DNA of 64,000 nucleotides from Rhodospirillaceae bacterium (GTDB taxonomy: Bacteria; Pseudomonadota; Alphaproteobacteria; Rhodospirillales; Casp-alpha2): positions 1 to 64,000 of the forward strand of contig JABJBP010000021.1 of assembly GCA_018665815.1 (NCBI GenBank). Direction: 5' to 3'. Both the position numbers and the translations under genes were made by a program. Below are positions 16,925-26,068 of the stretch, in pieces; within the stretch, counting starts at the first letter, position 1; the number at the start of each line of letters is the position of its first letter. The notes under the pieces were generated by a model. That model saw only the letters and a list, made by a program, of their open reading frames with translations, did no database searches and was not told where the DNA came from.

Positions 16925-16954
16925 TTGCCGAGCCTGTATCGAGTAGGCTATAAC
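16925..16954 (+). promoter_or_regulatory. Predicted sigma-70 promoter for the RidA gene
   Basis: TTGCCG (16925-16930), 18-base spacer, TATAAC (16949-16954). The expected start is about 20 bases before the TTG start codon, with GAGGAGG as ribosome binding site between them. Confidence 0.45.
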
Positions 16955-16982
16955 CACGTAATCATAGCCCGAGGAGGATAAA

Positions 16983-17366
16983 TTGCTCACTCAACACACA
17001 CCGCCTGGCATTTCCGCTCCGTCATCCGCCTATAGCCACGGCGTCTCGGCACCCGCCGATGCGCGCTGGCTGCACGTTTCCGGCCAGGTCGGCCTCAATC
17101 CCGACGGCACACTCGCCGGTGACGGCGCCGCTCAAATGGCAGCCTGCTGGACACGAATTTTTGCCATTCTCGAAGATGCCGGGATGACCAAGGAAAACAT
17201 CGTCAAGGTCACGGCGTTTATTACCGACGCCGCATTGGTCGGCACCTACCGCGAGGTCCGTGATGCGCACATGGACGGCCATCTGACAGCCTCGACTTTG
17301 CTGGTGATTTCAGGCTTGGCGCACCCCGACTGGGTGGTTGAGATTGAAGCGGTCGTCGCCGGTTAG
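16983..17366 (+). CDS. RidA family protein (enamine/imine deaminase fold)
   Basis: 127 residues. Starts at TTG 16983, supported by a strong GAGGAGG at 16971-16977. RidA proteins hydrolyse reactive enamine/imine intermediates released by PLP enzymes. Typical segments: YSHGVSAPADARWLHVSGQVG, ENIVKVTAFITD and STLLVISGLAHPDWVVEIEAVV. The catalytic arginine of canonical RidA, normally in an R-x-x-V region near the C-terminus, is not present at the expected SxxxV position (STLLVISG), so this may belong to one of the Rid subfamilies without deaminase activity. Its end overlaps the convergent pirin gene by four bases. Confidence 0.85.
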   Translation: MLTQHTPPGISAPSSAYSHGVSAPADARWLHVSGQVGLNPDGTLAGDGAAQMAACWTRIFAILEDAGMTKENIVKVTAFITDAALVGTYREVRDAHMDGHLTASTLLVISGLAHPDWVVEIEAVVAG

Positions 17367-18070
17367 AATTTCAACGGCACATCGACCAGTACGGCTTCAG
17401 CGTCCTCGGCGGCGGTGATGGTGAGTGTTTCCGATGCGTTAATCATTACCCCGGCGCGCTGTGGGGCCACATGGCCGTTGATATCAATCGTGCCCTCAGC
17501 GACCACCAAATAGGCGCCGCGCCCGGTACCCACCGTGTGCGCAACGGCCTCGCCGGCTCTGATGCGCCCGCCCAACACCTGGGCATCCTGATGGATCATC
17601 AGCCCACCATCGGCATTGGGATTGCCTGATGCCAGTACCGGCAAGCGACCGTTGACCGGCGCCGTCGGGAATTCGCGAGTGTCCCAACGCGGCGTATGTT
17701 CGGGCGTGTCGGTGTGAATCCAAATCTGAAACAAGGTCGTCGGCGCATCACCCTCGTTGTGTTCGGCGTGTTCAATACCCGAGCCCGCCGACATGACCTG
17801 TACGTCGCCGGCCCGTGTGACGCCTGTGTTGCCCAGGTTATCGCGATGGCTGATCGCACCGCTTCGCACGTAAGTGATGATTTCCATGTCCTTATGGGGA
17901 TGGGTGTCGAAGCCCGTATGCGGCGCAATGGTGTCGTCGTTCCAGACCCGTAGTGGCCCCAGGCCCATGCGGTCCGGATCGCGATAGCTCGAGAAACTGA
18001 AATGATAGTGGGCATTCAGCCAATCGTTCTTATAGGTGCCGAGGGTTTCAAACGGTGTGACGGTAATCAT
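17363..18070 (-). CDS. Pirin family protein (cupin, putative quercetinase)
   Basis: 235 residues from ATG 18068-18070, preceded by AAAGGA. Bicupin fold: metal ligands of the N-terminal cupin are visible in HTGFDTHPHKDMEIITY and GSGIEHAEHNE. The first block RDPDRMGLGPLRVWNDD is characteristic. Bacterial pirins act as quercetin dioxygenases or redox-sensing regulators. It follows the azoreductase gene by 28 bases on the same strand, a pairing that suggests response to quinones or flavonoids. Cytoplasmic. Confidence 0.9.
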   Translation of the reverse strand: MITVTPFETLGTYKNDWLNAHYHFSFSSYRDPDRMGLGPLRVWNDDTIAPHTGFDTHPHKDMEIITYVRSGAISHRDNLGNTGVTRAGDVQVMSAGSGIEHAEHNEGDAPTTLFQIWIHTDTPEHTPRWDTREFPTAPVNGRLPVLASGNPNADGGLMIHQDAQVLGGRIRAGEAVAHTVGTGRGAYLVVAEGTIDINGHVAPQRAGVMINASETLTITAAEDAEAVLVDVPLKF

Positions 18071-18098
18071 CGGAAATGTCCTTTTCTCATCAATGGCA

Positions 18099-18725
18099 TT
18101 ACGCAGCTTGTTCGTCGGGCTCGCCGCGCGTGATGGCGTCGATTTGGGCTTCCGCCGCACGGATTCCTTCTTCTCCCTTGGCGACACCTTGGGCATGAAT
18201 GAAGGTAACGTCGTCCAAGCCGATGAACGCCAGCACGGTCTTTAGATACGGCGCTTGATGATCAAGGGCGTGGATCGGGCTGCTTTTCGCATAATCGCCG
18301 CCACGCGCGGTCACCACATAGACCTGCTTGCCCTTCAGCTGACCTTCGGGGCCGTTTTCCGTATAGCGGAAAGTCCAGCCAACACGCAGCACGTGGTCAA
18401 CCCAGGCCTTGAGGCCGGAAGCCAGGCCGAAATTATGCATCGGCGCACCGATGACAATGATGTCGGCGGCTTCCAGTTCTTCCACCAGCTCATCGGATAA
18501 GCCAATGATATCGGTTTGTTCGGGCGTCAGAGCATCGCTCGGCGTGTAGAAGGCACCAATGGTTGCCTGATCAAGATGCGGCGGCGGATTGACGCCAAGA
18601 TCGCGCTGCGTATGGGTGAGATCGCCATGCTTTTGGCGGAGGCCGTCGGCGAAACGTTCGACGAGGGCGGTGGAAATCGAGGCTTCCGAGTTGGGGCTCG
18701 ATGTGAGGGTCAAAAGCTGTGTCAT
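18099..18725 (-). CDS. azoR: FMN-dependent NADH-azoreductase
   Basis: 208 residues from ATG 18723-18725, preceded by AAGGA. Flavodoxin-like fold with LTSSPNSEASIS at the FMN phosphate site, IVIGAPMHNFGLASGLKAWVDHVLR at the conserved central block, and GWTFRYTENGPEGQLKGK. AzoR reduces azo dyes and quinones by two electrons with NADH and protects against thiol-reactive quinones. It is divergent from a LysR regulator, the common arrangement for a regulator and its target, and is followed by pirin. Confidence 0.92.
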   Translation of the reverse strand: MTQLLTLTSSPNSEASISTALVERFADGLRQKHGDLTHTQRDLGVNPPPHLDQATIGAFYTPSDALTPEQTDIIGLSDELVEELEAADIIVIGAPMHNFGLASGLKAWVDHVLRVGWTFRYTENGPEGQLKGKQVYVVTARGGDYAKSSPIHALDHQAPYLKTVLAFIGLDDVTFIHAQGVAKGEEGIRAAEAQIDAITRGEPDEQAA

Positions 18726-18796
18726 GGTCTGTTTCCTTCGCGGGAGATGGGTGGACGTCATCGTTGCGAGGAAGATAACGCGCTGGTTAAAAATAC

Positions 18797-18841
18797 ACAA
18801 TTAGGGTAAATAAAACATTATTGTTTCTTTAAATAAACAAT
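18797..18841. promoter_or_regulatory. Candidate LysR operator in the azoR/LysR intergenic region
   Basis: An AT-rich stretch between divergent genes holds a perfect inverted repeat ATTGTTT (18820-18826) and AAACAAT (18835-18841) with an 8-base spacer. CACAATTAGG at about 18797 recurs as AACAATTAGG at about 18838. Such dyads with T...A symmetry are typical LysR-type sites that serve both promoters. Confidence 0.55.
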
Positions 18842-18855
18842 TAGGAATTCACGCC

Positions 18856-19779
18856 ATGGACCATCTTTCCGGCATCGCGGTCTTCGCCAAGGTTGCCGAA
18901 CGAGCCAGTTTCACTGCCGCCGCCCACGATCTAGGCCTGTCGAAATCCGCTGTCAGCAAGCAGATTGCGCGATTGGAGGGCCGCCTTGGGGCAAAGCTAT
19001 TGAACCGAACGACGCGGCGTTTGCATTTGACCGAGGTCGGCCAGGCCTATTTTGAGCGTGCTCGTCAAATCGTCGCCGACGCCGAAGAAGCCGAACTGGC
19101 GGTCACCCGCCTGCACGCCGAACCCCGCGGCACGTTGCGGGTCAACGCGCCCATGAGTTTCGGCATTGCCCACATTGCACCTGCTCTGCCCGAATACATG
19201 GCGCGTTATCCCGACGTGCATGTGGACGTCAGCTTCAATGACCGCCAGATCGACCTTATTGAGGAAGGTTTTGATATCGGCATTCGGATTGCGCAATTGA
19301 CCAATTCGACCATGATCGCCCGCGTCCTGGCGCCCTGCCAATTGGCCGTTGTCGCCGCGCCGGCGTACTGGGATGCTCACGGCCGCCCCAAGCACCCGAG
19401 CGAACTGATAGACCATAATTGCCTTCTCTACGATTACCAGGCCAACCCCAACGAATGGGAATTCCAGGGGCCCGGCGGTGCAATCGGCGTCAAGGTATCG
19501 GGCCGCATGAAGACAAACAACGGCGAAGCCTTGCTGGCCAGCGCCATCGCAGGGTCGGGTGTCATCGTGCAGCCGACATTCATCTGCGGGCCGGCCTTAT
19601 GCGATGGCCGCCTGGAAAAGGTGCTTTCAGAATTTCAGCCTGGCCTCATCCACGTCAATGCTATTTGGCCAGAAAACCGGCATTTGTCGGCGAAGGTCAG
19701 GACATTCGCCGATTTTCTTGCCGAACGGTTCGGGCCCGAGCCTTATTGGGATTTACCCGATCCGGAAAACTGTGATTGA
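18856..19779 (+). CDS. LysR family transcriptional regulator
   Basis: 307 residues. N-terminal winged helix-turn-helix at residues about 3-60 (GIAVFAKVAERASFTAAAHDLGLSKSAVSKQIARLE), then the substrate-binding domain with a two-lobe periplasmic-binding-protein fold from about residue 90 (RGTLRVNAPMSFG...). It belongs to the branch that often controls quinone or redox genes next to it. It is divergent from azoR with a candidate operator between, so it most likely regulates azoR-pirin and itself. The inducer is unknown. Confidence 0.92.
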   Translation: MDHLSGIAVFAKVAERASFTAAAHDLGLSKSAVSKQIARLEGRLGAKLLNRTTRRLHLTEVGQAYFERARQIVADAEEAELAVTRLHAEPRGTLRVNAPMSFGIAHIAPALPEYMARYPDVHVDVSFNDRQIDLIEEGFDIGIRIAQLTNSTMIARVLAPCQLAVVAAPAYWDAHGRPKHPSELIDHNCLLYDYQANPNEWEFQGPGGAIGVKVSGRMKTNNGEALLASAIAGSGVIVQPTFICGPALCDGRLEKVLSEFQPGLIHVNAIWPENRHLSAKVRTFADFLAERFGPEPYWDLPDPENCD

Positions 19780-19790
19780 AGCGCACATGA

Positions 19791-20258
19791 TCATTCGCGT
19801 TGGTAATGTACTCGGAACTTATAACGCGGATCGTTCGCCGGATGCCCCAGGTTGGTGAACATGGTGGTATCGTTTTTCAGCCTGAGGACTTCCTTGATCG
19901 CCGTAACCTGATTGGAATCCAACTCGAACATCCCTTGGAACCGTTCCAGCATATTGTTCTCGCCGCTCAGCAACACGCCATCGGCAAGAGAGACGTCGTA
20001 AAGATTGGCATAAATGGACAGCCGCTGGCCGGGCGACATCTCCGGCGTCACCTCGGCCAAAAAGATATCCAGATTGATCACCTCGGCATAGGCAAACGCC
20101 GAAGTGACCAGAGTTTTCAAATGGGCAGGCTGCATTTCCTTCATATTGACGTGCTTTTGGATAACGCCCAGCAGCTTGGCGCGTTCTTCGGCTGAAATAT
20201 CGCCGTCACCGCCCATCAAATAAGCCATCGACGTAACCAAAACTTCCAACGGTGTCAT
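19791..20258 (-). CDS. TerB-like helical protein
   Basis: 155 residues from ATG 20256-20258, which overlaps the preceding stop in TGATG. TerB-type all-helical domain: MTPLEVLVTSMAYLMGGDGDISAEERAKLLGV and YANLYDVSLADGVLLSGENNMLERF, with the acidic DGDIS and ADG motifs of the family. TerB domains occur with tellurite-resistance and membrane-associated stress systems and are thought to bind metal. Here it is the last gene of the moxR operon, so a role with those membrane proteins is likely. The C-terminus (GHPANDPRYKFRVHYQRE) is basic. Confidence 0.75.
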   Translation of the reverse strand: MTPLEVLVTSMAYLMGGDGDISAEERAKLLGVIQKHVNMKEMQPAHLKTLVTSAFAYAEVINLDIFLAEVTPEMSPGQRLSIYANLYDVSLADGVLLSGENNMLERFQGMFELDSNQVTAIKEVLRLKNDTTMFTNLGHPANDPRYKFRVHYQRE

Positions 20259-22354
20259 CAGCGTCCTTCCTTCCACCATGCGGACATCAGCATAATCAGC
20301 ACGCCAGCCATGAACAACAACGGCGGCAACAGAGGGAATTCGGCGACACCGCTGACCACGTACGCTTTGTTAGAAATTAGGCCCAACCACCCCTTGCCCG
20401 CCCGGTCGCGGTCGGGCCGTACTTTGCGGAGATCGGGCAGGCCATCGCGGATCCACATCAAACCACCGCCTTTGGCGTCGGCGAGTGGTTTCAACAAGGC
20501 GGCCGTTGCCCGCAAATCGGCATATTCGGGTGGGTTTAATGATCCCGCGGCGGCCAAGACTTCGCGTTCGCCATCATTAACCCGGTAGAGCCCCGATTCC
20601 GTCACCGCCACATCCAACACGGCGGCACCGGTTTTCGCTGCACCGGCGGGGTAAGTCTTCTTTTCCCCCGACGGCGCGGTCACGGTGATTTTTGATGGTG
20701 CATCACGAAGCGAGCGCCTGACGACATGCAACTTGCCGTCGCGGACCTCGGCGCTCAGCCCCTCCTCTTCCAGGTCGGGCTCTTTCATCAGCCAATGGGC
20801 CAGGCGGCGCATCAGCTCGGCATGCGGGCCACCGCCCTCAAAGCCCCGCGCCCAAAGCCAAATATGATCGCTGAGCATGGCCGCCACCCTGCCTTCGCCG
20901 GATCGATCGAGCACCAGAAGCGGTCGTTTACCCGGCCCTTCCATGAGCGTATGGCCAGCCCTGGCAGCGGCTTCGACTTGGCGGAACCAGCGCCCCCAGT
21001 TGCCGGTGCCGCGGTTGGCGCGGCTTGGTCGGGCTTTCGGCAACGCCGCCGTGACCGGATGGCGTTCGCCGATATCGCTGACGCTGGGCCGGAAGGCACC
21101 TTCCACAACCTTGCCCGTGGGCGTCGCCGGCAACACGCCACCCAGCGGCGTGTTGAACAGACTGCGGTCCTCGGCGTACTCAGGCCCGACCGCCAGCAGC
21201 AACGCCCCCCCATCGTTCACGTATCCGATGATATTGCGCAAATAGGACGGCGGCAGCACGTCGCGGACCACATAGCGGTCAAACACGACCAAATCGAAGT
21301 CCTTGATCCTGACTTCGAACAACTCACGGGTCGGAAAGGCGATCAGCGAGATTTCATTCAACGGCGTAAAGTCATCTTTCTCCGGCGGACGCAGGATCGT
21401 AAAGTGTACCAAATCAACGGCTGGATCGGATTTCAATAAATTCCGCCAAACCCGCTCACCGGCATGTGGTTGACCCGAAACCAGCAATACTCGAAGACGT
21501 TCGCGCACCCCATTAATGGTCACCAATGCTTGATTATTGAGCGTCGATAACTCGCCCGGGGTCGGCTCCACCTCAAGGCGAAGGACCGTCGGACCGGCAT
21601 GGGCCAAGGGCACCTTGAAGGTATCCAACCGGCCAACCGGAACCTGGGCCGTCGCCAACACCTTATCGCCGTCTTTCAAGGTAACCCGAGCCAGGTTCCC
21701 AAGGCCCGGCGCACCGGGACCCAACCGGTCTTCGACCCGAAACGCGATGGACGCCTCTTGACCGACAAGGCCGTAAGCCGGCGCCTTGTCGATAACCAGC
21801 CGACGATCGACTTCGCCGGGTTCACCGCTCAGCAGAACATGAACCGGTGCATCGATAACGTCCAAGCCAATCACCGCGTCGGCATCGTGAACCTGGCCGT
21901 CAGTGATCACCACGGCGCCAGCAATCCGCTTGCGCGGAATGGCACTCAACGCTTGGCGCAAGGCCCCGACCAACACCGTGCCTTCTTCGCCGCCGGCGGA
22001 TAAGGGTGCGGTTTCGTGAGCTTCAATGACCCGCATTTCCAACTGATCCAAGGCCGCGACTTGTCGGCGGACATGGGCCAAGGCCGTATCCGTTTGACGG
22101 GTTCTTTCGCCGACCCGTTGACTGGCGCTGCGGTCAATGACAACGGCAACAACGTCGGATTGCGGTTCACGTTCTTCATCGACAATACGCGGGTTGGCCA
22201 ACATCAAAGCCAATGCTGCAGACGCGGCCAACCGCCAGAATGCACCCGGCCCGCCGCGCCAGCCCATGAACAAGCTAAGTCCGATCGCCACGAACGCAAA
22301 ACCGATCACCCATGGCATCGGGATCATCGGTGCGAATGCAATGGTACCGCTCAT
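20258..22354 (-). CDS. Large membrane protein with glutamine-amidotransferase-like domain, moxR operon
   Basis: 698 residues. Two N-terminal membrane helices (PWVIGFAFVAIGLSLFMGW; WRLAASAALALMLANP), a periplasmic part with a VWA-like start (VVAVVIDRSASQ), a class I glutamine-amidotransferase-like segment around residues 340-400 (FDLVVFDRYVVRDVLP; VNDGGALLLAVGPEYA) that lacks a recognisable catalytic cysteine, and a C-terminal helix (LLPPLLFMAGVLIMLMSAWW). This topology is usual for the protein that sits beside BatA-like partners in moxR loci. Its ATG overlaps the upstream stop by four bases, so it is translationally coupled. Molecular function is unknown. Confidence 0.78.
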   Translation of the reverse strand: MSGTIAFAPMIPMPWVIGFAFVAIGLSLFMGWRGGPGAFWRLAASAALALMLANPRIVDEEREPQSDVVAVVIDRSASQRVGERTRQTDTALAHVRRQVAALDQLEMRVIEAHETAPLSAGGEEGTVLVGALRQALSAIPRKRIAGAVVITDGQVHDADAVIGLDVIDAPVHVLLSGEPGEVDRRLVIDKAPAYGLVGQEASIAFRVEDRLGPGAPGLGNLARVTLKDGDKVLATAQVPVGRLDTFKVPLAHAGPTVLRLEVEPTPGELSTLNNQALVTINGVRERLRVLLVSGQPHAGERVWRNLLKSDPAVDLVHFTILRPPEKDDFTPLNEISLIAFPTRELFEVRIKDFDLVVFDRYVVRDVLPPSYLRNIIGYVNDGGALLLAVGPEYAEDRSLFNTPLGGVLPATPTGKVVEGAFRPSVSDIGERHPVTAALPKARPSRANRGTGNWGRWFRQVEAAARAGHTLMEGPGKRPLLVLDRSGEGRVAAMLSDHIWLWARGFEGGGPHAELMRRLAHWLMKEPDLEEEGLSAEVRDGKLHVVRRSLRDAPSKITVTAPSGEKKTYPAGAAKTGAAVLDVAVTESGLYRVNDGEREVLAAAGSLNPPEYADLRATAALLKPLADAKGGGLMWIRDGLPDLRKVRPDRDRAGKGWLGLISNKAYVVSGVAEFPLLPPLLFMAGVLIMLMSAWWKEGR

Positions 22355-25116
22355 TGGCCCAACCTTCGGATAATCGCCGGCATGTGAACCTGATCGGCCT
22401 TGTAATTGCCGGTCAGTGTATACATCACCAAATTGACGCCGAACCGGTAGGCCATTTCGCGTTGCCGTTCGCCGCCAGGCACCACCGGGAAAATAGGCCG
22501 CTGATTTTCATCGATAGCCCAGGCCGCGGCCCAATCATGGCCGCCGGCGATAACCGGCGAGACGCCGTCATTGATCCGCTCACCGGCTTTTTCGACCCAC
22601 AGGGCACCGCCGGTCCAGCGTCCCGGAAATTCTTTCAACAGATAAAATGACCGCGTCAGGACATGGCTCGGCCCAACCGGCACGAGCCTTGGGATTTCCA
22701 GTTCCCGGGCAAGCCGGGACAAGGTCGCGCCGCCGGCGTTTTCCGCCTGGTCGCGGGTATCGAATAAGATGGTGCCGCCATTCCTCAGATAATTAACAAC
22801 GTTCGGCGCCGCACCTTGCGGCAACACATAGCCCGAAACCACCGGCCAATAGAGCAACGGGAAGAAACTTAGATCATCGACGCTGGGATCAATCCCCTGC
22901 GGCGGGCCAAGTTCGGCGGCCGTGCGCCGCCATAAGATCGTATTGAGGCCGGTCAGGCCGGCATCGCTGATATTGTCGACATTCCGATTGCCGGTAATCA
23001 CGTATGCAAGTCGGGTTTCGAGACTGTTTTCGCGGGCAAATGTATCATCACCATGGGCCGCCGCCGCCAAGGTGATGCAAAAAACCATAACACCCGAACC
23101 GAGCGCCGGCCGGAACATACGGGCATTCAATCCTCGGCCTAGCAATCCACGGATCATCATGCTGGCAACCAAATCGACGAGAAAAAGCAACGCCGCGAAC
23201 GCCAACAGCCAAGCTTGCAAGTCGCGCGCCAAGGACCGCGCATAACTGCGCGTCTCAACGCCGGCAGGCAAGTTGCTGATCGCCTGAAGCCGACCCGTTG
23301 TATCTGAAAGATTAAGCGCGCGCCGTGCCACGGCCGTGCCATAAAGCCCGGGGGGATGAGCCGGTGAAACCTTGGCCTTGGTAAATGTGTCGGCGGCGAT
23401 GGCGGTCGCGCCGCCCGGTGGATCACCAAGGCGCCCAAACGCGTCCAAATTGGCGATCGGCGGCAGTGGCGCGCCGCTACCATCGGCCGCGACCCCTTGC
23501 GAAAGCTGCACCAAGCGCCGAAGCATACCGACAAACAATCCTGAAAACGCTAAATCCGACCATTCCGCATTGGCCGTTGTGTGCACCAAAACCAACCAGC
23601 CCTGGCCACGCTTTTGCGCCGTCACCAGTGGCGTGCCGTCGCTCAATCGGGCCCAGGTCCTGTCGGCCAAATCCAATGAAGGCTGGGCCAGGACCTGACG
23701 CCGCACCTTGATATCGGCCGGCACGTCCAATCCGTGGAAAGGGCTGGTCCGGGCAAAGGGTGCGGGTTGTTCCGGTTTGCGCCAAGACAGCGCGCCGCCA
23801 ATGGCCCGGTCACCACGGCGCAATTGCACTGGCAACAACGGGTCCCCAGCACCAGCCTCGCGGGCCAGCCGTGGCCCGGCGAAACGCAGCACCACGCCGC
23901 CCTGATCCAACCAAGCCTCAACGCCTTTCAACTCCGATAGCGGCAATCGCCCCGGGTCGGCAAGCATCAAGACAGCCAAACCACGGCCCAGTAGTTCTGA
24001 TACACTGCCCTTGCGGATTTCAGTGAACGGCTCAATAGCCTGACCCAAATAGTGGAAGGCATCGAGCAAAGGCTGTTCCGCCTGGCCGCCCGATGAGGTC
24101 ATCAAGCCGACGGGGCGCCGACGCCAGCGTTCATCGACAAGAACCACAGCAGCCGCGGATTGGATGCCTTCGATTTCTAGCCTGGCCAACCGATTGCGAA
24201 GTTCCGCCGGCAGATCAAGCCTCGCTGACGCGGATCGCTTGCCGGCGCTGAAAACCACCGGCACGCGGGCCAGTGTTTCACCATCCGCCGCCAAGGCGCG
24301 GACCTGAATGCCCCGCCCGCCGACAGCATCCACGCGTTCAGCGCGAACCTCCAACGCGGGCCCGTCCGTCACCGGCTGGCGCAAAACAATTGGCCGCTGG
24401 CCTTCCGACGCGGAAAACAAGGTAACGGCGCCCAGGGCCCGCAACCTTTGGGTCAACGCCGCCATGGTGACGATGCCGCCCGCCGCAGTTTTTGCGCTCT
24501 CGGCGCCAGTTGGTTGTTCAATGGCGTTGCCCAACCACATAACATCCCCCGGTCGCTGACCTCTGAGTGTGCTGTCGGCCAATAGGTTGTTGATCGCGGC
24601 AGCGCGGTCCGACGGCCAGGGTTTGGGTTGCAGAGTCTGAATCGCGCGGCGTGCTTGATCGGCGCTCATCAATGCCGGCGGCGGCGGTGCGGCGCCCTCC
24701 GGCGCCGGGGCCGTCGGCACAAGAACGATGGGCCGGCCCTGGCGTTCGGCATGATCAATCATATCGCCGGCGGTGGATTGACGCGCCGCCCAACCGGCAG
24801 CGGCAGCCCAATCGTCATCAATAATCAAATATAGTGGCCCTTCGCCGAACAATTTGGTTTCGGCGTTCAGCAATGGCCGAGCGATACCGGCAACAATAAA
24901 GGCCGCCAGCAATAGCCTGAGCGCCAGCAACCACGGCGGAATTCGGGCCGGGCTCTCGCGCTTTGAGGTCAGGCGCTGTAGTAAAACAATCGGTGGAAAG
25001 ATAATCCTACGAGGCAACGGCGGTTTGAGCCGCAAAATCCACCAAATAACGGGGAGCGAGATCAGGCCCGCGAGAGCCCAGGGAACGGCGAAACTGAGGG
25101 CGCCGACGGTCCACAT
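22351..25116 (-). CDS. BatA/DUF4159 fusion membrane protein
   Basis: 921 residues. The N-terminus is a BatA-type double membrane segment (FAVPWALAGLISLPVIWWIL, then RIPPWLLALRLLLAAFIVAG). A long periplasmic region follows, another membrane segment near residue 640 (WLLAFAALLFLVDLVA), and a C-terminal DUF4159 domain (LAYVITGNRNVDNIS..., FDTRDQAENAGG, RFGVNLVMYTLTGNYKADQ). It lies between DUF58 (4-base gap) and the 698-residue protein (4-base overlap). Such proteins are thought to assemble with MoxR ATPases in envelope maturation; the client here is unknown. Confidence 0.85.
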   Translation of the reverse strand: MWTVGALSFAVPWALAGLISLPVIWWILRLKPPLPRRIIFPPIVLLQRLTSKRESPARIPPWLLALRLLLAAFIVAGIARPLLNAETKLFGEGPLYLIIDDDWAAAAGWAARQSTAGDMIDHAERQGRPIVLVPTAPAPEGAAPPPPALMSADQARRAIQTLQPKPWPSDRAAAINNLLADSTLRGQRPGDVMWLGNAIEQPTGAESAKTAAGGIVTMAALTQRLRALGAVTLFSASEGQRPIVLRQPVTDGPALEVRAERVDAVGGRGIQVRALAADGETLARVPVVFSAGKRSASARLDLPAELRNRLARLEIEGIQSAAAVVLVDERWRRRPVGLMTSSGGQAEQPLLDAFHYLGQAIEPFTEIRKGSVSELLGRGLAVLMLADPGRLPLSELKGVEAWLDQGGVVLRFAGPRLAREAGAGDPLLPVQLRRGDRAIGGALSWRKPEQPAPFARTSPFHGLDVPADIKVRRQVLAQPSLDLADRTWARLSDGTPLVTAQKRGQGWLVLVHTTANAEWSDLAFSGLFVGMLRRLVQLSQGVAADGSGAPLPPIANLDAFGRLGDPPGGATAIAADTFTKAKVSPAHPPGLYGTAVARRALNLSDTTGRLQAISNLPAGVETRSYARSLARDLQAWLLAFAALLFLVDLVASMMIRGLLGRGLNARMFRPALGSGVMVFCITLAAAAHGDDTFARENSLETRLAYVITGNRNVDNISDAGLTGLNTILWRRTAAELGPPQGIDPSVDDLSFFPLLYWPVVSGYVLPQGAAPNVVNYLRNGGTILFDTRDQAENAGGATLSRLARELEIPRLVPVGPSHVLTRSFYLLKEFPGRWTGGALWVEKAGERINDGVSPVIAGGHDWAAAWAIDENQRPIFPVVPGGERQREMAYRFGVNLVMYTLTGNYKADQVHMPAIIRRLGQ

Positions 25117-25120
25117 TTCT

Positions 25121-26068
25121 TTAGTTCCCCAACGTGCCGGATAATTGCTGATAGAGCGCCATCAAGGCGCCTTCCGGTGAACGATCCGTGCGGTGGGTGA
25201 CGAAACTCCATCCGTAGCGTCGGGTAATTGCTTCAAGTCCAGCACGGTGCCGGGCCAATTCACCTAGGTATCCGTCGCGCAACGATTCGACATGCGAAAT
25301 TAACACTTCACCTTCGGCCTCGGGGCCGTCGAACACCACCCGACCGTCATAGGGTAGCCGTTCCTCGGCCGGATCCAATACCTGGACTATATGGCCGCGC
25401 ACGCCACGGTGCGCGAACCCATCGATTGTCTCCGCGATTTCATCCAACCCTGAGAGAAAATCACCGACCAGCACGACCCGCGCATAGCGGGGCAGAACTT
25501 CGTGGCCGGGCAAGCTGTTGGCGGGCGTCTTGCCGCCCTCGATCATCGCCCACATGCGATTGAGAACGGCGCGCCCCGAAGCCGGCATCATGCCACTGCC
25601 CAGAAGGGCAACGCGTTCGCCACCGCGGATCAGCAACGACGTCAGTGCCAACACCAAAAGGTCAGCCCGCACGCGCTTGTCTTCCAGGTTGGCGTCGGAA
25701 CTGAAATCCATGGACGGTGAACCGTCGCGCCAAATCCACACACTTTGCGCCGCTTCCCACTCGGTTTCGCGGACGTAGACCGGATCGGATTTAGCTGAGC
25801 GGCGCCAATCGATTTGCTGTACTGAATCACCAAACTCATAGCGCCGGTATTGCCAGAAAGTTTCCCCTTGGCCGACCCGGCGTCGCCCATGAACACCTTG
25901 CGAGACCGTTGAGGCGACACGCTCCGCTGCGACCAGCAACGGCGGCAGACTGGCCGCCAATTGCTCCGCACGATGATGTGTACCTGCATGGTGGGACTTG
26001 GGGCGCCATTTGGCACCCATATCTGTTTCCAACGCCAAGCCTGCACGCGCCTCAACCAACACGCTCAC
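25121..26068 (-). CDS. DUF58 domain-containing protein
   Basis: 315 residues, starting at a GTG (26066-26068) that overlaps the moxR end by 17 bases. The DUF58 signature YEFGDSVQQIDWRRSAKSDPVYVRE lies at about residues 77-103. A VWA-like Asp-x-Ser-x-Ser element is seen in WRDGSPSMDFSSDANLED. No membrane segment is apparent, so it is probably a cytoplasmic adaptor between the MoxR ATPase and the membrane proteins. The order moxR-DUF58-BatA/DUF4159 is widely conserved. Confidence 0.88.
   Translation of the reverse strand: MSVLVEARAGLALETDMGAKWRPKSHHAGTHHRAEQLAASLPPLLVAAERVASTVSQGVHGRRRVGQGETFWQYRRYEFGDSVQQIDWRRSAKSDPVYVRETEWEAAQSVWIWRDGSPSMDFSSDANLEDKRVRADLLVLALTSLLIRGGERVALLGSGMMPASGRAVLNRMWAMIEGGKTPANSLPGHEVLPRYARVVLVGDFLSGLDEIAETIDGFAHRGVRGHIVQVLDPAEERLPYDGRVVFDGPEAEGEVLISHVESLRDGYLGELARHRAGLEAITRRYGWSFVTHRTDRSPEGALMALYQQLSGTLGN

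Noticed and set aside
19791-20258. Tellurite-resistance operon
   Set aside because: Only a TerB-like domain is present; terC, terD or terZ genes are absent and the gene belongs to the moxR operon.
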